Assembly (NCBI GenBank): GCA_020635535.1
Contig: JACJZP010000011.1
Coordinates: 39,663-103,662, forward strand
Direction: 5' to 3'
From: Flavobacteriales bacterium
GTDB taxonomy: Bacteria; Bacteroidota; Bacteroidia; UBA10329
DNA: 64,000 nt
Below, in pieces: positions 1 through 7,126 of the stretch. Both the position numbers and the translations under genes were made by a program. Position 1 is the first letter of the stretch. Each line of letters opens with the position of its first letter. Under the pieces are notes generated by a model, which did no database searches, was not told the origin of the DNA, and saw nothing but the letters and a program-made list of their open reading frames with translations.

Positions 1-269
1 AGGTCATCATCAAAAACCACCACATCGATCTTATGCTCCTTAACGTATGCATCGATCTCTTCTACCTTTCCGGAACCAACAAACGTGCGCGGGTCGGGCT
101 TCTTCAGTTTCTGGGTGAACTGCTTTTTAGTCTCCAACCCAGCCGTCATGGAAAGGAACTCGAGTTCATCCATGTACTCGGCCACTTTCTCCTCCGTATC
201 GTTGCCCTGTATGAGCCCGACCAGAACGGCCGTTTCCTGTACAGGCGCTGTATCAAAGTGCTTTCCCAA
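1..269 (-). CDS. hflX: GTPase HflX, N-terminal part (cut by window start)
   Basis: The minus strand from 269 down to 1 is open for 89 codons and runs off the window. It encodes the N-terminal subdomain of HflX: an ETAVLVGLIQG strand, a YMDELEFLSMTAG helix and the family hallmark KPDPRTFVGSGKVEEI. HflX is a ribosome-binding GTPase that splits stalled ribosomes; its G domain would lie outside the window. No ATG is available, because the reading frame is in phase with the TGA of the upstream cytochrome gene (273-275) and opens only after it. The best start is therefore the TTG at 269-267, three bases after that stop. The family call is firm; the start is inferred. Confidence 0.85.
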   Translation of the reverse strand, partial: MGKHFDTAPVQETAVLVGLIQGNDTEEKVAEYMDELEFLSMTAGLETKKQFTQKLKKPDPRTFVGSGKVEEIDAYVKEHKIDVVVFDDD

Positions 270-272
270 ATC

Positions 273-581
273 TCAATTCTGTTCTTTCAGTTGTTCCAAA
301 TAACCGGCCACAGCTTGAATCTGCTCTTCACTCAGAACCTCAGCAAATGCCGGCATCATGCTGCCACCTTTTCGGATGTTCTCCACCCGTTCTTCCATGC
401 TCATTTTTGAAACGCTCAGGTTGGGCGCATCATTAAGCATCAACTTACCGTCCGGTCCATGACAAGCAACACAGTATGTCTTGTAAACCTGCTTCCCGAG
501 ATCGGTTCCATCACTTTGAGAACCGAAACTTCCGCACGAAAGCAGAACAATCGACACCAAGCCTATGAAAAGTGATTGCAT
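273..581 (-). CDS. c-type cytochrome lipoprotein
   Basis: This 102-residue protein has a lipoprotein signal ending VLLSC (Cys16), then a class I cytochrome c domain. The haem-binding motif CVACH is at residues 37-41, and Met76 in the SMMPAF segment is the likely axial ligand. It is probably an outer- or inner-membrane-anchored electron carrier in the periplasm. Its ATG overlaps the TGA of the upstream membrane-protein gene (TGATG at 579-583), so the two are translationally coupled and may work together. A longer open frame up to 779 is rejected because it lies across that upstream gene. The electron partner cannot be read from the sequence. Confidence 0.85.
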   Translation of the reverse strand: MQSLFIGLVSIVLLSCGSFGSQSDGTDLGKQVYKTYCVACHGPDGKLMLNDAPNLSVSKMSMEERVENIRKGGSMMPAFAEVLSEEQIQAVAGYLEQLKEQN

Positions 582-1036
582 CAGAACCAACCTCGGCCCG
601 CCCCTGAAGGCAAAAACGGCCATGGAATGGTGGCCAAAATGATCAGCAAACCAATGCTGAAATAAAACAGCACTTTTTTGAACTTGGCTTGATCCGTAGC
701 AGCCTTTTTGGACGCGATGCGACCAATGGTGATCAATGCAATGGCCACTACCATTCCGAAGATGTGCTCTACCGCCCAAAACCGAATACCGCTTTCCTTC
801 ATGGCGGTTGAGGGGTCATCCAGAATGATGCTTACCCAACCTCGACCCATGTAGAGAACCAACCCGAGCACGAGTTGTAAATGACTGAAAATGAGCGCAA
901 AGAGACTCAACTTGTTGTCCAGTGAATCATAGGCTTTGCCCGATGACAGTGACATGGCGCTTTTCACGATGGCCCCTACAATGGCGGCAAGGACCAACCA
1001 TCGTAATCCTGAGTGCGAACGAAGTAATATTTCCAT
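581..1036 (-). CDS. four-helix membrane protein, possible haem-binding cytochrome-b-like
   Basis: A 151-residue protein with four predicted membrane helices, at about 12-30, 43-62, 86-106 and 120-140. His52 and His91 fall within helices 2 and 3, a spacing that could hold a haem, and the next gene is a cytochrome c coupled by TGATG. On that basis I infer an inner-membrane redox subunit. I do not recognise a named family with certainty; similar Bacteroidota proteins are often labelled cytochrome B. Start is the ATG at 1036, first in frame, giving a short polar N-terminus before helix 1. Confidence 0.7.
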   Translation of the reverse strand: MEILLRSHSGLRWLVLAAIVGAIVKSAMSLSSGKAYDSLDNKLSLFALIFSHLQLVLGLVLYMGRGWVSIILDDPSTAMKESGIRFWAVEHIFGMVVAIALITIGRIASKKAATDQAKFKKVLFYFSIGLLIILATIPWPFLPSGAGRGWF

Positions 1037-1115
1037 CTGATCTGAGATTGAACAACAAAGCTAAGCATTTCGCTTCCTGCAATGTTGCCGACACCCGTTC
1101 AGAATTCGAATTGAG

Positions 1116-1123
1116 TAGCTTTG
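1116..1123 (+). promoter_or_regulatory. -7 box TAGCTTTG upstream of amidohydrolase
   Basis: Exact match to the Bacteroidota -7 consensus TAnnTTTG, 22 bp before the ATG at 1146. No good TTG -33 element at the normal spacing is seen, so this is a moderate call. Confidence 0.45.
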
Positions 1124-1145
1124 CGCCCCTTATTAACTGATTGAA

Positions 1146-2702
1146 ATGAAGAGCATTGTTTTCTCGTTGTTGATGTTTGCGGGTCTATCCATTTCCCTAA
1201 CTCAAGCACAGACAACTTTCCCTATTAACGGTGTGCAGGACAAGGACGCAGCCGTTTATGCTTTCACGCACGCCACGGTTCATGTGGATGCACAAACGAT
1301 TTATGAAGATGCCACGCTGCTCGTAAAAGAAGGCCGAATTATTGGTGTCGGAACAGATGTTTCGGTTCCGAAAGGTGCCATCGTTACCGACCTGAAAGGC
1401 AAGCACATCTATCCTTCATTGATCGATGCGTTTTCCACATACGGAGTGGAGCAGCCGAAAAAAGAGGGAAAAGACAGTCCTGGACCGGTTTACGATTCCG
1501 AAAAGAAAGGTGCCTATGCTTGGAACGATGCATTGAACCCGGAAGCAAGTGCTGCCGAGAAATTCACGCCCGATGCCAAGAAAGCTGAGGAACTACGAAA
1601 GGCTGGTTTTGGAGCCACCGTTTCGTTGATCCGGGATGGCATCGCCAGAGGAACTTCAGCGTTTGTGCTCACAGGTGATGGCTCGGCCAACGAGAACCTG
1701 TTGCAACCGAATGTCGCGGCCAATTATTCGTTCTCGAAAGGCACTTCCAACCAGAATTATCCGAGTTCGCAGATGGGTGCCATTGCGCTATTGCGACAAA
1801 CGTATTTGGATGCGGGCTGGTACGCCAACCTGAACGACAACACCAAGGAAATGAACCTCGGGTTGGAAGCTTGGAATGGCATTCAGCAATTGCCGCAGGT
1901 TTTCGATGCACCAGACCTGTTGAGCATTTTCCGTGCAGATAAGGTCGGAGATGAATTCGGAAAGCAGTATGTTTTCCTCGGTAACGGAACAGAATATCGC
2001 AGAATTGATGCGGTGAAAAAGACGGGCGGTTCGTTCATTGTTCCGCTCAAATTCCCGGATGCGTTGGATGTAGAAGACCCGTTCGATGCACAATTGGCGA
2101 GCTACACCGAACTGTTGCATTGGGAATTGGCTCCGACCAACCCGAAAGCGTTGAAAGATGCGGGCGTTCCATTCGCTTTGACGATGGAAGGTTTGGAAAA
2201 GGAGGCTGAATTCTGGCCAGCACTTCGCAAAGCCATGGAAAACGGTTTGGACTCAGTCACAGCTTTAGAGGCGTTGACAACCGTTCCTGCCAAAATGCTG
2301 GGGCTGAAAGAGGTGGGAACCTTACATAAAGGCAACTTGGCCAACTTCCTGATCACTTCCGAAGATCTTTTCAATGAGAAAAACACCATTCTGGAGCATT
2401 GGCTCAAAGGCAAGCAGTACAAGATCAGCGAAGCGGCTGGCGATTCCATCAACGCCTATTATTCCCTCAAAATGGGAGGCAAATCTTGGCCGTTTGAACT
2501 TACTGGAACTTCCGACAAGCCAAGTGCGAAACTCGCTAAGAATGACACCACCAAATTGGATGTTTCTTTCAATCTGAAAGATGAATTAGTGACCATCTCA
2601 TTTGCGGAAGAAAAGGACGCGAAAGGCAAGTATCGCCTCACAGGAAGAAAGGACGGCAAGAACTTCAAGGAAAAGGCCAAACACCTGATGGCACGTGGGT
2701 AG
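1146..2702 (+). CDS. tandem amidohydrolase, N-terminal half (frameshifted gene)
   Basis: The 518-residue frame starts with a signal peptide (to about residue 22) and continues as an amidohydrolase-like composite-domain protein of the imidazolonepropionase-related type. Where active members carry HxH after the first strand, this half has YPSLIDAF (residues 89-96), so it lacks metal ligands. The usual Bacteroidota protein is about 1000 residues with two such halves; the second half follows at 2911. The TAG at 2700 is an artefact of a lost base: adding one A in CTGATGGCACG restores a frame reading NGTWVGLDIDL. The gene is thus either decayed or mis-sequenced. Likely secreted hydrolase; substrate unknown. 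Confidence 0.75.
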   Translation: MKSIVFSLLMFAGLSISLTQAQTTFPINGVQDKDAAVYAFTHATVHVDAQTIYEDATLLVKEGRIIGVGTDVSVPKGAIVTDLKGKHIYPSLIDAFSTYGVEQPKKEGKDSPGPVYDSEKKGAYAWNDALNPEASAAEKFTPDAKKAEELRKAGFGATVSLIRDGIARGTSAFVLTGDGSANENLLQPNVAANYSFSKGTSNQNYPSSQMGAIALLRQTYLDAGWYANLNDNTKEMNLGLEAWNGIQQLPQVFDAPDLLSIFRADKVGDEFGKQYVFLGNGTEYRRIDAVKKTGGSFIVPLKFPDALDVEDPFDAQLASYTELLHWELAPTNPKALKDAGVPFALTMEGLEKEAEFWPALRKAMENGLDSVTALEALTTVPAKMLGLKEVGTLHKGNLANFLITSEDLFNEKNTILEHWLKGKQYKISEAAGDSINAYYSLKMGGKSWPFELTGTSDKPSAKLAKNDTTKLDVSFNLKDELVTISFAEEKDAKGKYRLTGRKDGKNFKEKAKHLMARG

Positions 2703-2910
2703 GATTGGACATTGACCTATTTCTGAACTCAGAAAGACGAGAAAAGGAAAAAGGAGAAAAGGAGAAAAGGAAGAGACGAAGAAAGACACCGTTCTTGGAG
2801 ATGTGGTTTATCCGTTCATGGCGTTCGGTTATACCGAAGCTCCGAAACAGGAAGCGGTTGTGATTCGCAACGCAACGGTTTGGACCAACGAAAAGATGGC
2901 ATTCTAGAAG
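2703..2910 (+). other. frameshifted linker between the two amidohydrolase halves
   Basis: Not truly intergenic: it encodes the Lys/Glu-rich linker and first strands of the second amidohydrolase domain in alternating frames. The purine-rich tract at about 2736-2785 has several shortened A runs. No promoter or separate gene is seen in it. Confidence 0.65.
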
Positions 2911-4164
2911 ATGCAGATGTCTATTTCGAGAACGGAAATCAAGCCATGGCAAAGACCTTCGGTTCCAAGTGGTGTGAAAGAAATTGACGGAACAGGCAAA
3001 CATGTCACTTCGGGCATCATTGATGAGCATTCGCACATTGCCATCAGCAAGGGCGTAAACGAAGGCACGCAATCGGTAACGGCCGAGGTGAGCATTGGCG
3101 ATGTGGTCAATTCAGAAGACATCAACATTTACCGTCAGCTGGCCGGTGGCGTTACCGCTTCGCAACTGCTACACGGCTCGGCCAATCCGATCGGTGGTCA
3201 GAGCGGCATCATCAAACTCCGTTGGGGAAGATTGCCAGAGGAAATGAAGATCGCAGATGCGGCTGGGCACATCAAATTCGCGCTTGGCGAGAACGTGAAG
3301 CAATCGAACTGGGGTGAATATTACACTTCGCGCTACCCACAGACCCGAATGGGCGTGGAGCAGGTCTTCTACGATGCGTTCTATCGTGCCAAAGCGTACA
3401 AGGCGGAATGGGCAACTTACAACGGACTTGCCAAAAAGGAAAAGGCTTCCGCCACTGCACCAAGGCGCGACCTTGAGCTGGAAACACTGGTCGAGATACT
3501 CGACAGCAAGCGCTTCGTGACGTGCCACAGCTACGTTCAGCAGGAGATCAACATGCTGATGCACGTGGCAGATAGCATGGGTTTTACGCTCAACACGTTC
3601 ACGCACATTCTGGAGGGCTACAAAGTGGCCGACAAGATGAAGGAGCACGGGGCAAACGGTTCCACGTTCTCCGATTGGTGGGCGTACAAGTTTGAGGTGA
3701 ACGATGCCATTCCGTACAACGCTGCGCTGATGCACGATGCGGGCGTGAATGTGGGCATCAATTCGGATGACGCGGAGATGGGAAGACGCCTTAACCAAGA
3801 GGCCGCGAAAGGCGTGAAATACGGTGGTATGAGTCAGGAAGAAGCATGGAAAATGGTAACGCTCAATCCTGCCAAAATGCTGAAAATGGACGGCCAAACA
3901 GGAAGCCTGAAGGCTGGTAAAGATGCCGATGTGGTGGTATGGTCGGCCAATCCGCTTTCCATTTACGCGAGAGCCGAACAGACCTACGTGGATGGCATTC
4001 TGTACTACTCCATCGAGAAAGATGCAGCCGCGCAAGAGGCATTGAACAAAGACCGTAATCGCATCATTCAGAAGATGATAGCAGCTAAGAAAGGCGGTGC
4101 GAAAACCGACAAACCAAGTAAGAAAGAACACCTGTTGTATCACTGCGATACGATGGAAAACTAA
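2911..4164 (+). CDS. tandem amidohydrolase, C-terminal catalytic half (same broken gene)
   Basis: This is the catalytic half of the gene that begins at 1146. True homology resumes at about 2965 (VPSGVKEIDGTGKH); the first 17 codons are out-of-frame sequence. The metal motif HSH is at residues 40-42, followed by NPIGGQSGIIKLRWG, a later HILEG histidine and the NSDDAEMGRR aspartates, all expected of an active amidohydrolase. Between 2703 and 2965 the three frames alternate: VVYPFMAFGY and IRNATVWTNE are readable in one frame, DGILEDADVYFENG in another. At least five further single-base losses, mostly in A or K/E-rich runs, are needed to explain this. Otherwise intact to its stop at 4164. Confidence 0.75.
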   Translation: MQMSISRTEIKPWQRPSVPSGVKEIDGTGKHVTSGIIDEHSHIAISKGVNEGTQSVTAEVSIGDVVNSEDINIYRQLAGGVTASQLLHGSANPIGGQSGIIKLRWGRLPEEMKIADAAGHIKFALGENVKQSNWGEYYTSRYPQTRMGVEQVFYDAFYRAKAYKAEWATYNGLAKKEKASATAPRRDLELETLVEILDSKRFVTCHSYVQQEINMLMHVADSMGFTLNTFTHILEGYKVADKMKEHGANGSTFSDWWAYKFEVNDAIPYNAALMHDAGVNVGINSDDAEMGRRLNQEAAKGVKYGGMSQEEAWKMVTLNPAKMLKMDGQTGSLKAGKDADVVVWSANPLSIYARAEQTYVDGILYYSIEKDAAAQEALNKDRNRIIQKMIAAKKGGAKTDKPSKKEHLLYHCDTMEN

Positions 4165-4181
4165 GCCTGAATGAATCAGTT

Positions 4182-4189
4182 TAACTTTG
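4182..4189 (+). promoter_or_regulatory. -7 box TAACTTTG upstream of antitoxin gene
   Basis: Exact TAnnTTTG match, 16 bp before the ATG at 4206. No convincing -33 TTG. It suggests that the antitoxin has its own promoter rather than being read only from the amidohydrolase. Confidence 0.45.
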
Positions 4190-4205
4190 TAAGAAACAAC
4201 AGATC

Positions 4206-4412
4206 ATGTCGATAGAACGCTCAAAGGACAACAAACTGGTTATCACACTACCCGAAAATCTGGACAGCGAAGTGGTGCAACGGGTTATTGATTTCTTCCG
4301 ATACTTCGAACTTGCCAGTGGCAGTAAGGCCACTCAGGAGGATGCCGACCGTTTGGCTGAAGAAAGCAATGCGGCCTGGCTCAAAAATCGTAAGAAGAAC
4401 GAGCGACCATGA
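4206..4412 (+). CDS. antitoxin of a decayed PIN-type toxin-antitoxin pair
   Basis: A 68-residue protein with an N-terminal strand (KLVITLPENL), an amphipathic helix and a charged C-terminus (KNRKKNERP). This layout resembles the small antitoxins that precede PIN-domain toxins in Bacteroidota. Its TGA overlaps the ATG of the next frame (ATGA at 4409-4412), the usual antitoxin-toxin coupling. The toxin gene is broken, so this would be an orphan antitoxin. Called mainly from position and coupling; the protein itself has no diagnostic motif I can name. Confidence 0.6.
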   Translation: MSIERSKDNKLVITLPENLDSEVVQRVIDFFRYFELASGSKATQEDADRLAEESNAAWLKNRKKNERP

Positions 4413-4778
4413 GAATTGTGGTGGATGCCAATATCGTATTCAGCGCCATTCTTAACAAGCAGAATTCACTTTGAACCTTGCAGATGTCAGTTGCTCCGAT
4501 ACTTTCCATGAGATACCACATTCAATCTTCTTGCTTCGTGTATGGATATCAACACATCTTCCATACTATTCATTTCAGAAGCTCAAATCCCACTCGATAT
4601 GTTGGAAAGAGCTGAAAAGTTGGTTTCAGACATTGATCCGAAAGATGCCCTTTATGTAGCATTGAGTGATTTTTTTCATTGTCCCATCTGGTCTGGAGAC
4701 CTCAAACTGAAAGACGGTCTGACCAATAAAGGGTTTGACAGATTCATCGCTATTGAAGAACTTCTACGTAGCAAATAA
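4409..4778 (+). pseudogene. PIN-domain toxin remnant
   Basis: The frame opens as MRIVVDANIVFSAIL, the first strand and conserved Asp of a PIN ribonuclease, then stops at about 4474. The C-terminal part is recognisable in another frame from 4542: FISEAQIPLDML, then DPKDALYVALSDFFHCPIWSGD with the conserved acidic residues, ending at 4778. The central helices are unreadable and the total span (370 bp) is shorter than the usual 135-145 codons, so besides a frameshift there seems to be an internal deletion. PIN toxins cleave RNA; this copy should be inactive. Confidence 0.7.
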
Positions 4779-4782
4779 TGCC

Positions 4783-5436
4783 ATGAACAAACAGGAAACG
4801 GCCTTTTCATCATTTCATTTTTTACCAACACTCATCCTTTGGATGATGCTCGGACTCCCTTCTATGGCCCAGATCCCCTCACCCGGTGAAATGCCCGAGA
4901 AAGCAATCATCCTGACGGGCGGAATTGCCCACATCGGCAACGGACAAGTGCTAGAAAATGCCGCCATTGGAATGGAAAACGGCAAGATCACTTTCGTGAA
5001 ACCGATGGGTTCGGTGAAGCTGAATCCTGAGGAAGCTGACATTATCGACATCACAGGAAAACACGTTTATCCTGGATTCATCAGTCCGAACAACACGCTT
5101 GGCCTGACGGAAATTGAGGCTGTTCGCGCCACAAACGATTATGCCGAAACAGGTGCTTTCAATCCTGAAGTTAGAGCGTTGACTTCATTCAACACCGACA
5201 GCAAGATCTCTACAACGGTTCGTTCCAACGGTGTTTTGATCGCGCAGGCAACGCCACGTTCTGGTCGCATTTGCGGAACAAGTTCTGTGATGCATTTGGA
5301 TGGCTGGAACTGGGAAGATGCGGTGCTCGAGCAGATGATGGCGTTCATATCAACTGGCCGAACCGTTTCCAGCACACGGGCTGGTGGGCAGAACCGGACC
5401 GACCAAACCGAACGAGAACTACGGCAAGCAGGTTGA
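4783..5436 (+). CDS. second amidohydrolase, N-terminal fragment (frameshifted)
   Basis: Signal peptide (MNKQETAFSS start, hydrophobic core, cleavage near SMAQ) followed by the composite domain of a second, about 440-residue amidohydrolase. In Bacteroidota such a gene usually follows the about 1000-residue one. At the HxH position it reads YPGFISPNNTLGL, so it has no metal ligands and may be a non-catalytic partner. The start at 4783 is chosen over an upstream TTG at 4735, which would overlap the PIN remnant. The frame is lost near 5335: the next frame would give DDGVHINWPNRFQHTGWWAEP. Genuine homology in this frame ends there. Confidence 0.7.
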   Translation: MNKQETAFSSFHFLPTLILWMMLGLPSMAQIPSPGEMPEKAIILTGGIAHIGNGQVLENAAIGMENGKITFVKPMGSVKLNPEEADIIDITGKHVYPGFISPNNTLGLTEIEAVRATNDYAETGAFNPEVRALTSFNTDSKISTTVRSNGVLIAQATPRSGRICGTSSVMHLDGWNWEDAVLEQMMAFISTGRTVSSTRAGGQNRTDQTERELRQAG

Positions 5437-6106
5437 TGAACTAAGAGCATTTCTGACATCGCGCGAAAGCCTATTCGGAAAATCCGAATGCGGAATTCAA
5501 CCAGAAACTGGCGGCATGCAAGGATTGTTTGATGGAAGTCAGAATCTCTATTGCATGTTGATGATGCCAAAGGAATCATGGAATCGGTGCTGTTTGCCGA
5601 AGCTGCTGGCGCGAAAAAACCTGTGGTTGTTGGTGCCAATGAAGCTTGGCTGGTTGCCGATTTCCTCAGCGCGAAGAACATTCCGTGATCTGGAAAGAAC
5701 ACATTCACTACCAACAGATAGCGACACGGATATTGACCAACCGTTCAAAACCGCCAAGACACTTTTCGACAATAAGATCCTTTTCTGCTTCAGCTACGCT
5801 GGCGATATGGAAGCGATGGGTTCGCGCAACCTTCCTTTCTCTGCTGGAACAGCTGTTGCTTATGGACTGAAGTACGAAGAGGCGGTAAAAGCACTGACTC
5901 TCAATACAGCCAAAATCCTTGGGGTTGATGCTTCCTGCGGCACCCTGGAATCAGGAAAAGATGCAACCCTTTTCGTCTCTTCAGGCGATGCGTTGGACAT
6001 GATGACCAATGATGTGATCTATGCTTGGATCGCAGGCAGAACCGTTGATCTGGACAATCCGCAGAAGTATCTGTACAGGAAATTTAAGGGGAAAGCAGAG
6101 AATTGA
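5384..6106 (+). CDS. second amidohydrolase, C-terminal fragment (frameshifted)
   Basis: Continuation of the gene starting at 4783. Only GPTKPNENYGKQVDELRAF and the stretch from about 5692 on (RTHSLPTDSDTDIDQPFKTA and after) are in the right frame; between them the correct protein hops frames. For example, AEAAGAKKPVVVGANEAW at 5597-5650 is in a different frame. About eight single-base losses between 5335 and 5695 explain the pattern. The C-terminal 135 residues are intact and include GTAVAYGLKYEEAVKALT, typical of the family's last helices. Stop at 6104-6106 overlaps the TTG start of the next gene. Confidence 0.65.
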   Translation: MGRTGPTKPNENYGKQVDELRAFLTSRESLFGKSECGIQPETGGMQGLFDGSQNLYCMLMMPKESWNRCCLPKLLARKNLWLLVPMKLGWLPISSARRTFRDLERTHSLPTDSDTDIDQPFKTAKTLFDNKILFCFSYAGDMEAMGSRNLPFSAGTAVAYGLKYEEAVKALTLNTAKILGVDASCGTLESGKDATLFVSSGDALDMMTNDVIYAWIAGRTVDLDNPQKYLYRKFKGKAEN

Positions 6107-7023
6107 AAGCCAAACCTTGGTCTGAATGGTTTTTAGGAGCCGGTTTGGTCCTGCTTTCCATAAGTCATTGGTTTCCTCTAGGAATCAACCCGCTTGAATT
6201 GCTGGGAGCATTTGCGCATTTTACGCTGCTTCTGTCAATCGCTGTAGTTGCGATTTCCGCGGTTTTTCGATCTCGGATTCTGGGGCTTTCGGCACTCACC
6301 GCGTCTGTAATAAGCGGAGCCTTAGTAATACCTCATTTTCTTCCAACTGATTATTCGGGAGACGCTGTTCTGACTGTGGGCCACTTCAACCTATATCACA
6401 ATAATCCTACTTCAGCCTTGGCCATCAATTCTATTGTTGAATCCGCTCCTGATATTTTCACTATTCAGGAACTGAATGAAGAATGGTCAACCATAACGGA
6501 TTCTGTTTTTTCATCGTCACACCCCTATATGGTTGAAGCGCCCATGGAATCCTGCTGTTACGGAATTGGGCTTTACTCCAAGTTTCCGCTCGTTTCCTAC
6601 AAAGTGTTGGAAATAGAGCGCACTCCTGTTATTACCGCTCAGGTCTTGGTCCAAGAACGAATAATCACCGTTGTTTCTTTGCATACTCTACCACCTGCAT
6701 TTCCGAATGAAACCCAAGAACGTGATCTGCAACTACAGACCGTGGCAAGCATTGCTGCTACCGGAGAAACAGACTGTTTGGTAATCGGTGATTTTAACGT
6801 TGTTCCATGGGATGACGCATTCAGCTTTTTTCTAAAGTCTGGAAAATTGCATGCCGCCAGAAACGGCTTTCAAGCAACCTTCCCAACGGATTTCGGAATT
6901 CCTCTCATTCCCATCGACCACATCACCTATTCTGACAACTTGATTCCAGTTTCTAGTGATGTAGTGACCATTATTGGCTCTGACCACCGAGGATTGGTGG
7001 CAGGATTCGCATTTGCGGATTGA
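6103..7023 (+). CDS. membrane-anchored endonuclease/exonuclease/phosphatase family protein
   Basis: 306 residues: three N-terminal membrane helices (about 10-28, 33-55, 60-78), then a complete EEP domain. The expected metal and catalytic motifs are present in order: HFNLYHNN, QELNEEW, SLHTLPP, GDFNVVPWDD, PIDHITYS and SDHRG. The family hydrolyses phosphodiesters or phosphomonoesters (DNA, lipids, inositol phosphates); the substrate cannot be told here, but the domain probably faces the periplasm. The start is the TTG at 6103, which overlaps the stop of the amidohydrolase (TTGA); there is no nearby in-frame ATG. Unlike its neighbours it is free of frameshifts. Confidence 0.82.
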   Translation: MKAKPWSEWFLGAGLVLLSISHWFPLGINPLELLGAFAHFTLLLSIAVVAISAVFRSRILGLSALTASVISGALVIPHFLPTDYSGDAVLTVGHFNLYHNNPTSALAINSIVESAPDIFTIQELNEEWSTITDSVFSSSHPYMVEAPMESCCYGIGLYSKFPLVSYKVLEIERTPVITAQVLVQERIITVVSLHTLPPAFPNETQERDLQLQTVASIAATGETDCLVIGDFNVVPWDDAFSFFLKSGKLHAARNGFQATFPTDFGIPLIPIDHITYSDNLIPVSSDVVTIIGSDHRGLVAGFAFAD

Positions 7024-7126
7024 TCAACTTTGCAGACCATGTTCCGGATAGCTGTATTTCTTCCGATGATTCTGGGTTCGCTTTTAGCTCAGGGCCAGAT
7101 CACGCAAACCATCCGCGGAAAAGTGG

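Noticed and set aside
33..410. Plus-strand open frame over hflX and the cytochrome gene
   Set aside because: Opposite strand encodes clear HflX and cytochrome c motifs; this frame has none.
3169..4143. Long 324-codon minus-strand open frame opposite the amidohydrolase
   Set aside because: Shadow of the real gene, which has the HSH metal motif and typical family sequence.
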